DNA of 64,000 nt from Crambe crambe (lineage: Eukaryota; Porifera; Demospongiae; Poecilosclerida; Crambeidae): assembly GCA_963924555.1 (NCBI GenBank), contig OZ004581.1:2046001-2110000 (forward strand), written 5' to 3'. Within the stretch, counting starts at the first letter, position 1. Each line of letters starts with the position of its first letter. Under the pieces are notes generated by a model. It made no database searches, was not told the DNA's origin, and was given only the letters and a program-made list of their open reading frames with translations. The translations under genes and the position numbers were made by a program. Of the stretch, positions 12,801-22,657 are shown one piece after another.

Positions 12801-15800
12801 TTAGAGGGGTGGCCTCATTTCATGCAGATTTTTAAAAAGTGTCCTTGAATACAGGGGTGGCCTCATTTCAGGGGTTCTGATTAGAGGGAGTTCACTATAT
12901 GTATAGCCCAGTCTCCAGGAGGTTGGCTCATAATGCCTTTGCTTAGTGCATAGGTATCTCGGCTTGACCGGGTGTGCGTGACCGTTCAGTGCACCTATAT
13001 ATAAGATTTGAATTTGCATTTGTATGTGGATGTATACACAAAATTCCAATCTATGTTCACTTGGCATTTAGAGATACTTATGTCTCTAGTTTCGATTACA
13101 AATAGTGCCATCAGAATCGATCAGCAATCTGCTGATGAGTTGATAAATCCTCCAAGTGCAAATAGACCATAAACAATGGTGATTGAGGCATCTGCGCTAA
13201 AGGCAATTAACCTTATTTTCGATATTTCAATTAAGGCTGCATAGCATAGACTAGTGTTGTTTTTCTCTCAGAAATGACTTGAGGGGATTTCAAACTAAAA
13301 TGCATCCATGGATGTTGCATGGTGGACAATTATGTAGCATGTATTGTATGTATTCTATTGTTGGCTTATGAGGCTGCATAGTTTAAAGTACTTTTTCTTC
13401 AGAATGAATCAGCCCTCAGTCATACAGGGGATTCGACTAAAAGGTAACCATGGTGCTGCATAATCCAAGGTAGAAGATATGCAGCCATGTTATGTATCAT
13501 GTTACTGTTGACAGTTAATCTCATTTGACCACATGTAGCTGGTACAGGAGTGGGAGAGAGACTGGAAGGAGGAGACGACACTCATAAGCAATGTACTGCC
13601 CTACACTCCAATGATTCTTCCACTAATTGTTTACCCAGTCTTAGCAGCTAAGTAAGAGTGTAAACATCATTATTATGTCACACATTGGTTACATTGGCAT
13701 AGCAACTGAAATGTACAGTGACTCAGCAGGGGTAATTATAACGATCTGATACAGGACAAATATTCCAGTTTATCTGTTGTTTGGACATTATTACAACAGG
13801 CTTGAATCTGTGGAATAAAGGACTAATGTCCAAGCAAAACTGGCCATTTTTCCTGCTGGTCTGACACTATTACTACGAGAAAGTATAGCAGGAAGAGTTT
13901 GAATCAGTATTATGCCATCAAATATCAGACATGAATGTGGCCTCAGGCTGTTTGCCAAATTGAAGAGACGATGTCCCGTTCATCAAATGTATTGTGGACA
14001 CCACCAAGATATATTCCATCAAATGTATTGTGGACACCACCAACCACCCCATTCAAATGTATTGTGGACACCACCAACCACCCCATTCATCAAATGTATT
14101 GTGGACACCACCAAGATATATTCCACCCCTGAGGCACTTTACCAATACTACAGACTTATAAGCAGATACTGCTGTACTTTGAACCCTGTTGTACTTTTGA
14201 ACCTACCTGTCTTCTGTGTTGATAATGGAGACGAGGAATCTTAGCAGCTCTCTGACACAGGGAAGTCCATATGGAGTTAAAGTTTTATCCTTTTCATGGA
14301 CAGATTCTTTTTCATCAGTAAGGACTTCCTTTTCTATGCTCTGATTGGCAGCTTCTGCTGATGAATCAGGTGACTCCACGCTCTGATCTGATTGGCCAGT
14401 TTCCTCAATGGGATCTTCAGTGGAAGGAGGGGACTGGAAATCCACAGGAGGAGGTGTCCCTGGTCCTGGTGTTAGCAGAGTCTACAAGAAAATTGTAAAA
14501 CAGAAGTTAAAAATAATTAAACTAACTAGCTTACTAGATCTGGAGCATTACTTTCAGCATGTGATATAGTCCCCTAGAACTGACAAAATAGGTTGCAGTA
14601 GGTAGTCAATGTGGACATAGGTAATGTCCCTACACTGTAGGATCTATCAGAAATGGAAACTTTAACAAACTGGCTATAACCATGGCAGTGTTCTAGTGTT
14701 CTTTTTACATTTCAGGATCAAATTTATGTTATATGACCTTTGACCTGCCACTTCTACTTATAAAGAGGTATATGATAATAACTATGGAGACAAAGTGTCC
14801 TAAAATGTCAGAATACGTAGTGACCAGTCCTTTTACAATTTTTTTTTTTGAAGTAGAGGAGCATAATACCTGATCTATAGAACTGGCATCATCTGAGTCT
14901 TGAGGGTCCTCTGAGAAAGTGGCCAGTCGTGTGAATAACAGCTGTACCAAATCCACCAATGTACTCTCACCAAAACATCGCAACAGTTCTGGAAGGGAAA
15001 AATGTACATTTGATCACCCTTTACCTACTCAACCACCCTACCCGGTATCCTTTACCTACTTGATCATCCACCCTTTACCTACTTGAATACCTACCCTTTA
15101 CCTACTTGAATACCTTTATCTATCTTAATCAGAACTGGTTTTTGATAACCCTATCGCACTAAAAAGTTTTTCTAACCCTCATCATAGATCATAGTGTGTA
15201 AGTAATAGCACATACCACTTAGCCTCATTTCGAAGCAGATTCTGAAACATGACTGCATGATCTCGCACACACTCTCATTGGTCAGAAGTCTTCCCACTGG
15301 ACTCAACAGCAGTGTCCGTAATACCTGTAGGATCTTCATTAGCACCACCTCATCACTAGCTGGATTTGTACCCACAAATCTGGGGAGGGAGGGAGGGAGA
15401 GGGAGAGAAAGAACCCTTCACTATGTAGAGCATATTGATTTGGTAACCCTTTACCACTATTAATTCTTAACTGACCTTGCATGGGTTACAGCTTCTGATA
15501 GTGTCTCTATAGCACTGGGTGCACTTGAGTGGGTGGGATCTGAACAAGGGAACGCAAAATATGATGCATTTCAGCTATTTCAACCTCCCACTCAGCCATT
15601 TGTCCCAAACAGCACCAATTCCAGCTATTTTAATCTCCCTATAGAAACCACCTGTCTGTCTATATGGCCACACCATCTATTTCAACCTCCCTATCAAGGT
15701 CACAATACCTATTCCAGCTATTTCAAGATTACCTCTCTATGCCACAGCACCTATACCATTTCCTTATCTTAACATCCAATTTATTTCTCTGTCTCCAAAT

Positions 15801-16072
15801 TGTGTACTGGTACATGGTAAGTGTAGAAATACAAGAACAGCTGATTTTACATGATGTAGATGGATATAAATACCTATGAGTCCATAAGCGAGGAATTTCT
15901 CCAGCGAGGCAATGGCCATTCCTGTCACTGGTCCTGTGGTGTCATCTGATTGGACGATCTGACAGAAGGGTTTGATGAAAGAGGTCACATCGATGCTGGA
16001 AAGGTCACGAGTTTTGTTCAACTTGTCTTGCAGTTGGTAGAGACCCAGGATCAGTGGATCCTGATCTTCTTC
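1751..16072 (-). CDS. GBF1: GBF1-type Arf guanine-nucleotide exchange factor, N-terminal two thirds (partial gene, 13 exons found)
   Basis: Large Sec7 protein that loads GTP on Arf1 at the early Golgi to recruit the COPI coat. Exons in transcript order (minus strand): 16072-15874, 15539-15476, 15379-15216, 14988-14870, 14481-14207, 10600-10462, 9983-9885, 9764-9672, 8625-8524, 8143-7975, 6360-6005, 3487-3285, 1874-1751. All junctions are GT-AG and every phase agrees, giving 702 codons. Exons 1-4 carry the DCB region ([57 protein letters not shown]). The HUS region follows ([23 protein letters not shown]). Sec7 begins at [15 protein letters not shown] and reaches [17 protein letters not shown], which contains the catalytic glutamate finger. 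The true first exon (expected N-terminus) was not found, and the rest of Sec7 and the C-terminal HDS domains lie beyond the left edge. Sec7 residues such as [15 protein letters not shown] match GBF1 better than BIG1/2 or cytohesins. Confidence 0.95.
1881..1936. repeat. GBF1: (AG)28 microsatellite abutting a GBF1 splice acceptor
   Basis: On the sense (minus) strand this is an unbroken (CT)n tract that ends six bases before the inferred TAG acceptor of the exon 1874-1751, so it lies where the polypyrimidine tract should be. Confidence 0.85.
2273..2450. mobile_element. TA-flanked MITE (Tc1/mariner- or pogo-like ends)
   Basis: Ends are perfect inverted repeats of about 29 bp (CAGTAGTTTGCAGAACAG...), flanked on each side by TA, about 178 bp in total. 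No coding capacity. It lies in a GBF1 intron. Confidence 0.75.
2925..3130. repeat. Tandem copies of a roughly 63-bp unit
   Basis: The string ACCACAGCATGGCTAAGC...GTTATCTTTACTAGAGCTA... recurs about three times with small changes. Scattered single copies of ACCACAGCATGG also occur at 1970-2760. This lies in a GBF1 intron. Confidence 0.7.
4350..4592. repeat. 33-bp tandem repeat, about 7 copies
   Basis: Unit GGCCTCAGGCAGGGGAGAGG plus GATAGTAATAGCT. The period is a multiple of three, so both strands show long repetitive open frames, which are artefacts. It lies in the GBF1 intron 3488-6004. Confidence 0.9.
4850..5530. repeat. Degenerate satellite with TAACCCTC and CAGGGGAAAGG motifs
   Basis: Irregular copies of a roughly 100-bp unit (CTGAGTTAACCCTCAGGCAGG, then a TATACAACCA block, then ATGTGCTC and TAGTATGTTA). 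It probably derives from the same source as the 33-bp array just upstream. Confidence 0.65.
5632..5767 (+). pseudogene. Histone deacetylase fragment with one frameshift
   Basis: The plus strand encodes [16 protein letters not shown] in one frame and [20 protein letters not shown] in the next. Together they match the HDAC catalytic domain segment that follows the active-site histidines (family pattern S-hydrophobic-HRYD...FFPGTG...GxGxGFNVN). The break is at a run of six C near 5693, where five would keep the frame. The family arginine of HRYD is Cys here. A possible donor (GC/GTAAAG) follows at 5767. No neighbouring HDAC exons were recognised on the plus strand. It sits antisense in a GBF1 intron, so a pseudogene fragment is more likely than an exon, although a homopolymer sequencing error could explain the shift. 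Confidence 0.65.
6361..7974 (-). other. GBF1: GBF1 intron with two local duplications
   Basis: No coding signal. At 7290-7520 a roughly 100-bp unit (AATCTGATT.GTGGGCATGTG, GAGGTCTTTAA, CCCATAGAAGCTCT) occurs about three times. At 7726-7890 a unit with GGTCAAATGCCTCTATATTC occurs twice. ATTAGCAGA/ACACTCACATG motifs near 6650-7080 also recur. Confidence 0.6.
9818..9877. repeat. GBF1: (GA)n microsatellite in a 120-bp GBF1 intron
   Basis: About 30 GA units fill half of the intron 9765-9884. On the sense strand it is (CT)n placed near the donor side, about 50 bases from the acceptor. Confidence 0.85.
10142..10404. repeat. Two direct copies of a roughly 78-bp block
   Basis: Copies at about 10142-10219 and 10327-10404 share GGGAGGAGGACAAGGAAGG and CTCAAATTTGATATATAA. 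They lie in the GBF1 intron between exons 9983-9885 and 10600-10462. Confidence 0.8.
12749..12897. mobile_element. 149-bp pogo/Tigger-like MITE
   Basis: Ends CAGTGGACTCCCTCTAATC and, reversed, TAGTGAACTCCCTCTAATC, with TA on both sides. A related end in reverse orientation lies at about 21168-21240 (CATCTAATCAGGACACTTTTG, GGCCCCAAAG). Confidence 0.75.
13979..14127. repeat. Tandem repeat of CAAATGTATTGTGGACACCACC
   Basis: Four copies separated by variable spacers (AAGATATATTCCAT or AACCACCCCATT). Located just 3' (plus sense) of the GBF1 intron midpoint and 80 bp from an exon end. Confidence 0.8.
15545..15790. repeat. Repeats of CCAGCTATTTCAACCTCCCT
   Basis: Several degenerate copies in the GBF1 intron 15540-15873. 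The same family recurs at 19620-19830, where it is bounded by GTACAGGTTTCACTGTA, so it probably belongs to a dispersed MITE. Confidence 0.6.
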
Positions 16073-16763
16073 CTATAATTATAAGGAGAGGTGGAGGTAG
16101 AGGATGAATTTGAATTATATTAGGAGGAGGGGAGGGAGAGGAGAGGGGGAGAAGAGGGGAGGGGAGGGAGGGGAGGAGGGGAGATGAGGAGAGGGAGAAT
16201 AATATCTCAGCCTCTAGGAGTGAAATCCTTCATTTATTACAATAATGATACTAATCAGCATCAAGTGCAAAGGTCTTGATATTCATAGCATCAAATTAAT
16301 TCATGACCTGAATCAGCATTGCTATACACAAGTCCACCCACTTTGTGGAAGTCACTGTAAGCTATTTGGACAGAAAATAATCTCCAATTGAGACCCCTGA
16401 TAAGACTAAATAACCAGAGACTGAGTTGAGGCTGAAGCTACTATGAGCCAAGCACAAGCAAGGTACATGAACTAAAGGGATAATTGACTCAGCAACACAG
16501 ATTTACTGAATAGAAGCTAAGGGAATGAAGCCTTTTGAGTTCACTTGTCCTAACTTTGAGATACTGTAGATTTCAGGACGGTTGGTTGTCCATAAGCAAT
16601 GAGTACTGGGATAGTGAAACCCTATATCCATGCAGTTGTGTTAAACCATAGAACCCAAACCTTCCTGACAACCAATCTGCAATGGACAGTACGGAAGAGC
16701 AGATACTATAATGCACGGTACTTCTCCATTTACTATAATGTATACAAATACACATATCTACAG
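16073..16763. other. Intergenic or first-intron stretch of GBF1
   Basis: Contains a purine-rich block (16110-16200). I searched for a minus-strand exon encoding the usual GBF1 N-terminus and did not find one, so that exon is either very diverged or farther to the right. Confidence 0.5.
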
Positions 16764-19438
16764 ATCTAATGAACTTCCTGCCATTATTGATGTGAAAAAG
16801 GCACTTGCCTCCTTCATGGATCAGCATGAAGCTCTAGCACTGATAATCAGCAGTGATTTATCAAGAGTCACTGGAGAGCTGTATGCTAAGGGCATCATCT
16901 CTAACGAAACTCGCTCTAAAGCTTCAAATGCCATGCACATTGAAACAGAGAGAACTGAAATATTATTACGTGCGGTGGAGTCAAAAATCAGAGTGGAACC
17001 TTTGGCTTTTAAAGTCTTTATCCAAATCCTGGAGTCTGAGTCTTACACGAAAAATCAAGCTGATGCACTAATCGAGAGTTACAGTGAGTTTAGCAGATAA
17101 TAGAGGGGTTTTTTGCATTTCACATTTAGGGGTTCCACAGTATAACCACGCAACTATTGCATGGTGAAAAACATTGAAAAGGCAACTAAAATCGTTATTA
17201 TCGTTATATTGCTGTTGTTTTTAGATAAATGCAAAACTCCACTTCAAAACACTATCGTCTCTCATACTTCATCCGATATTGGTTGCTATGCTGACTATCT
17301 AAAGGGAGTGTATGAAAATTATTCAGTATGTGATGATCGCAAGTTCCCTCCGACTCCAAGCCAAAAGTACGTTAACCTTGCAGTGGTAAACCACACACCA
17401 CGTGATATAGATGAGGTTATGAAATACACCTTATATGGTAATGTGGAAGAGCTGATTAAGAGCAAAGAAAAGTTAAGCTTTGAAGAAATCTTGAAACCTA
17501 ATGAGAGTCGATTGCGATTTGTACTGGTAGAGGATCCTCCTGGTATGGGCAAGAGCACTTTAGCTTGGGAGCTATGCAGGAGGTGGGATGAGATCCCACA
17601 TATGAGACAGTATAGTTTAGTGGTGCTACTCCGGCTGAGAGAAAAATCAGTGCAGCAGGTCCAAACTGTTGCTGATCTATTTTATCATGTAGATAGTGAT
17701 CTACAACAGTCTGTAGCCAAAGAAGTGATCAGCACTGAAGGTAAGGGAGTTCTGTTCATTCTTGATGGCTTTGATGAGCTCCCTAGTGGTTTGAAGCGTG
17801 ATGGACTCTTGATTGATCTCATCATTGGACGTACTCTGCCAAAGTCCACAGTGATAGTAACTAGCAGACCTTCAGCCACTGCTGAGCTTCTTGGGAAGTG
17901 TCGTTCTCGGGTACAAAAGCGTGTAGAGATCCTAGGCTTCACTCAAGAATGTGTCAAAGAGTATGCCTCTACTGTCTTTTCATCTGAACCAGAAATGCTG
18001 GATGACTTCTTGACTTACATATCTGCCTCTAACAATCCTACTATCAACAGCTTGATGTACATTCCTCTCAATGCAGCTATAGTTGTGGAGGTATACAGAA
18101 ATAGCAAAAGAATTGGTGGCCCTATACCCAAAACATTGACACAATTATACACTCTACTTTGCCTCACACTGATACAAAGATACCTTGACAACGAGCAGTC
18201 TTTAAACAGGTTCACTGATCTTACTGAAAAATATTATCGTCACTTCCTTGATTTATCAGAAGTTGCATTTCATGGGATGAAAGAAAGGAAAGTAGTTTTT
18301 TTCTTCCAATAACCTCTCTAAGGATTTGGTTCACTTTGGTTTCCTTGATATGGTATCATCTCTTTACGGTGGGGGTGGAGTCTCTTACAACTTCCTCCAT
18401 CTCACTGTGCAAGAATTTTTAGCGGCTTACCACATTTCCCAGCTTCCCTATCAAAAGGGACTATAGTTGTTTGAACAGCATGGTAGAGACACACATTGGT
18501 ATATGGTGTGGATATTTGTAGCTGGTTTGACTGGTTTTGAATTGTTCAAAGGCATTTCAATGAAGAGTGGAGCTTTTGTGAGTAAAACAACAAAAGATGA
18601 CAAGCGACAGCTATCAAGGATGCTCGTTCACTGCTTATATGAAGCTCAAATCAACGAATTTGAATACTCGACCATTTTTGAAGGTATAAGTAATGTACAA
18701 ATAGCAATTGAACGGGCACCCTTGGAAAAATATGCATTGGGCTATTGTATTGCTAGGAGTCCCCCTACAATACTCTGGGATGTGGAACTGGATAGTGGAT
18801 CATCAGATAGTCTTATCCCATCTCTGTATAACTTAAGTACACTCGAACTAAGACCATGGCAACCTATTCAAGAAGCTGATGTCATCATGTTATTGGATAA
18901 GCTCTCAACCAGCAAAGTGTCTAATCTGATAATCGGATTGCATCACGACATCTTAGAGAAAGACCAAATCATACTTGCAATGTCTAAGCTCATTAATCCA
19001 TTGTCTGGGACACTTCAAAATCTAACTATCTTTCAGTACTTTCAATTCCAACTTGATATTGATAAACTCATAGCAGTTCGAACATCATTATGTACTTTAT
19101 TATACAATTCTGAGTTGCACATTAGTCTTCTCAACCCAAGTCCTCTTGCTCTACTTGAGACAAATACTTGTCTCACTCACATCACAATCGAATGTTTCTC
19201 TACTAAAGAGTATGCAGAGTCTATAGCATCCATACTGCTAAAGAACACTACCCTTCGTTGTTTGATTTTGAAATGGTTTGATCAAAACGTAGTCGAACCT
19301 CTGAAAATTATAACCCGCAACATTGAAGCAAACACTACCTTGCAGAGATTAGAATTCCACGCTATTAACGTCGAAACCATAATACAGGAACTGTCTCAAT
19401 TAAAGAATGATCCTCGCATTCACTATCATAACTACTAA
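16764..19438 (+). pseudogene. CARD-NACHT-LRR (NLR) pseudogene
   Basis: NLR proteins are cytosolic innate-immune ATPases. Exon 16764-17083 encodes the CARD-like helical domain (LYAKGIISNETRSKA; AVESKIRVEPLAFKVFIQIL). Exon 17225-19438 encodes NACHT and degenerate LRRs. Splice phases equal those of the intact gene at 41830. Three defects are visible: the P-loop reads DPPGMGKST instead of GPPGVGKST (first glycine lost); a frameshift in a T run at about 18294-18302; and a TAG at 18464-18466 where the paralogue has GAG. The frame then stays open to 19438. The LRR part is about 70 residues shorter than in the paralogue. No first exon starting MWKW was found upstream. Walker B (LFILDGFDELP) is kept. 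A translated N-terminal half is still possible. Confidence 0.85.
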
Positions 19439-20103
19439 ACCAGACAGTGTGTTATACTCATTTAACTTAGCTAGCAGTCAACATATTATTCATTTACTTT
19501 AAGGGACAGCAATGCTATTTTTTGTTTGTTTGTTTGTTTGTTTGTTTGTTTGTTAATTTGTATATTTTCAGGTGTTTTTATTATTATTTTTTTTAAACTT
19601 AAATAGCAGTGCTAACTTATTCACCAGCAGTACCTATTTCAATCTCCCTAAGGAGACACCTCTCTATTGGAATGGGAGGTGGTCTCTTTAGAGAGGTTGA
19701 AATAGCTGGAATAGGAAGACTTTAGGGAGCTAGGTGCTGTTGGGAACTTGAAATAGTTACTGAAATAGGTACTATTGGGACATGGTAAAGTGGTCTTAAC
19801 AGAGAGGCAGTTATTGTACAGGTTTCACTGTACATACAATACTGTGTTCTACTTTATGACAGTACGTACACTTCTCCCATGACTGGATGTCCATCGACTC
19901 CCTCTCCTAGTGGCAGTCAGAAGAAGTGTCACTTCCCCCAAAACTATCTCAGCCATGCCCTACACAGTACAACAGGAAGAAGAAAAAAATTAATGTCTAC
20001 CAATAACTTGCCACCACAGAGAAAAAAAAATCAATGGTCTGGATTCAGGTGCCCCATTGTTCTATTATGATTACTGTAGCATCAGCCAGCCATTAATTTC
20101 AAA

Positions 20104-20477
20104 CAGTGGAACCTCTGAATAATGGACACACATATTGGGACCCGGTTATTTGTAGAGAGGCTGTCCTCTTTTGGAGGTTATTGTATACACCGATTTTCAC
20201 TTCACTTTGAACGTGCCCCGGGAAGCGTATGGTTTGTTTTTTCGGGCAGTTTCAATAAACATTAAACGGCGCGTACAAAGCATAACCTTCCAAATAGCTC
20301 ACGGGAAGCTTATGCTTTGTGGGTCCCATTGAAACAGCCTTGAAAAACAAACCATACGCTTCCCGGAGCACGTTCAAAGTGAAGTGAAAATGGGTGTAAG
20401 AGTGTGTATACAAAGGTACTTTAGACTGAGAGGTTTGTCCTCTTCTGTAGTGTCCTTTATCAGGAGGTTCTACTGTA
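20104..20477. mobile_element. 374-bp inverted-repeat MITE
   Basis: Outer ends CAGTGGAACCTCTGAATAA and, reversed, CAGTAGAACCTCCTGATAA. Inner arms of about 70 bp (TTCACTTCACTTTGAACGTG, then GGGAAGCGTATGGTTTG) are repeated in reverse at about 20333-20398. The ends resemble pogo/Tigger termini. The TA flank is clear only on the right. Confidence 0.7.
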
Positions 20478-21048
20478 TCATGAAATGACCAGTGATCAGC
20501 AGTTTCTACCTCTGATAAAAACATTGTTACCAAGCAAGTTACATAACATGATGTTTATAACCTGTGATGACCATTACCTATTAGAATTAGAACTTGGGCA
20601 TGCCTGTCTAGACACTTCTATATCAGCCCTGGAAATTTATTGATGGTGCCTAAGTGTTGAGAAATATTGAAAAAAAAATTTTTTTAAACAAGAGAAACAT
20701 TAAAATTGAAGCTATAGGCCTATCAAGAAACGCAATTTACACAGAAATCTTTCAGTCCAATGCAGAACAGTCTCAGCTACTACTATATTTAATTAATAAA
20801 GAAGGTGATATCACCGGCAGCTTCTCAACATCAATATCGATGATACTGTCCATTTAGCCAGCTAGCTAGTAGTCTGGCGGTGCAGCCCCGAGCATGAATT
20901 ACTAGCTAGCTAGTAACCAAAATCTTTACAGAGGTCATTGAGTTGCCTAGATACAGCTAGTCACATAGCTACCTAGTACTTTCTAGACATGCAGCTGTAG
21001 ACACGTAGCTGTAGCTATGTAAACATTTACCAGACGGCTGTAAAATAG

Positions 21049-21165
21049 TTATAGCAAGCCTTTACCTCGGTCAGTATGTGATTTATCACCTTTGCCCTCT
21101 GGCTCCACCCTCGGGCTCATGTGATAAATCACATACAGCCCTCGAAGGCATGCTATAACTATTAC
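21049..21165. mobile_element. Fold-back element of about 117 bp
   Basis: AATAGTTATAGCAAGCCTT at the left matches the reverse of AAGGCATGCTATAACTATT at the right, and TATGTGATTTATCAC pairs with GTGATAAATCACATA inside. Confidence 0.65.
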
Positions 21166-22607
21166 ACATCCACCCCTGAAATGAGGTCACCCATCTAATC
21201 AGGACACTTTTGCTGGCCCCAAAGTGGAGCACCTGTGCTGACCATTATCTATTAGAAGGGACAGCATAATATTCACATCAATGACCAGAATTAGAATTAG
21301 GGCAAACAAATTGAATAAGCAGGTCTACCACCACTAGTATCCATCCACAAGATGCTTTGAATAGAAAGGGCAAGATATCAATTATCACTTAGGGAAGTTT
21401 ACATTGAATGGTAGTCAGTCTGTAAGGACAGTTTACTTATTGCACAGATCATCCACAATGGTAGTTAACTCTTTGGGCTGAATAGCAGGAAAATAAATGT
21501 TTTGGGAAATCTTTAATAGTTGTTGGTATCATGAGAATACTACATGTCCCACTTCATACTTGAATATTTCATACTGAAAGATACTATTACAAAAGCTATT
21601 GTTGGTGTCATAACACACATTCACTTTCATGGAGAGTGGTAGTGATACTATAAGCACCACGATTATTGTCTATGCTATAACTGTCTAAAGCCCACAAAAG
21701 TTACTTTTTGCTAACTTCTTTTAAACATCTTGCCACCAAAAGCTCTGTGTACTTAGCTAGCTACGGACAAATGACTAATGAGTTAGTTTCTAATTAAAGC
21801 TCACCTAGCTACCTTCTTTTTGGTGATTCTCTTTCCAATGATACTACTACCTATACTTCATACTAGATAAGTATACAGGTTACATATACTTACTCACAGA
21901 GAATCTCCAGTTTACGATCCCCTGCTTAGCTTCAACAGATCTCCCAGAAATTAATGCTAAGAAGAATACGTAACGTCACAATCAAATCACGTGCAGTTAG
22001 CTACGCACATGCGCATTAACTAACTTCAAAGCATGGGAATTGATGTGCACGAAAAAACCCAAATTTCTTTGCATATGTACCTGATATACATTAGTGTTGC
22101 ATTGCCAGACTAGCTAGTGCCTAGGGTTTACACTCTGAGAGACCAATGAGATTAAGAATCACGTGTACGGGGGCAGGGCTATGAGGCCCTTAATCATAAT
22201 AAAAAAGGAGGGCCTGGGGACAAGGCTAGGCCTGCCATGTTGTAGGTTGAAAGCTAGCAAGTTGGAAAATGATGTGCTATTTTTGAACATGTTGAGTTAA
22301 AGGTAAAGGATTTCAGTCAATTTTGAGTAGTGTGGTAAAAATTAGAGGACCATTTCTGATGATGATGATGATGATGATGATGAATGACCAGATGAATAAT
22401 GGCGATTTTAGAATTTATATAATAGAACTATATAGGTTTGAATTTTTAAAACAGTCTTTTGTGTGGTACGTAGCTTAGTGTAGAGTTTTGAGAACCAGTA
22501 TAATACAAGTGTGAAAAACTCTATTGATATGGTTCTCATAATAAATTTCTATTGGGAACTTGCTAATTATTTATCAAAATATACTTTGGGAGTCTAATCA
22601 TGCTACG

Positions 22608-22617
22608 TATATAAAAG
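22608..22617 (+). promoter_or_regulatory. TATA box of the beta-helix membrane protein gene
   Basis: TATATAAAAG lies 41 bp before the ATG at 22658, a spacing that would put the transcription start about 10-15 bp before the start codon. Inferred from the motif and position only. Confidence 0.5.
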
Positions 22618-22657
22618 CACAAGTTTTACCACTTGGAGACACTAGAGAAAATTAAGG

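Larger units (their letters stand above)
10601..14206 (-). other. GBF1: 3.6-kb GBF1 intron, repeat-filled
   Basis: No exon seen. Contents: repeats of AACATCCTTAAGGCATTACAG at 10760-10990; G- and C-runs near 11680-11740; degenerate AGGTCACCATTTCTCTAAATC repeats at 11760-12470; a MITE at 12749-12897; and an array of CAAATGTATTGTGGACACCACC units at 13979-14127, which creates a false Pro/Cys/His-rich frame. Confidence 0.7.
19439..22607. other. Intergenic region rich in MITEs
   Basis: No gene recognised. Contains a (GTTT)n tract at 19521-19555, a CCAGCTATTTCAA-family element (19620-19830), a long inverted-repeat element (20104-20477), a second fold-back (21049-21165) and a (GAT)9 tract at about 22356-22383. 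Confidence 0.6.

Noticed and set aside
13912-14244. Cys/His-rich frame resembling zinc-binding repeats
   Set aside because: Produced by the CAAATGTATTGTGGACACCACC tandem array in a GBF1 intron; no flanking exon structure.
16073-16763. First exon of GBF1
   Set aside because: No minus-strand segment with the expected N-terminal residues and a donor of the right phase was found.
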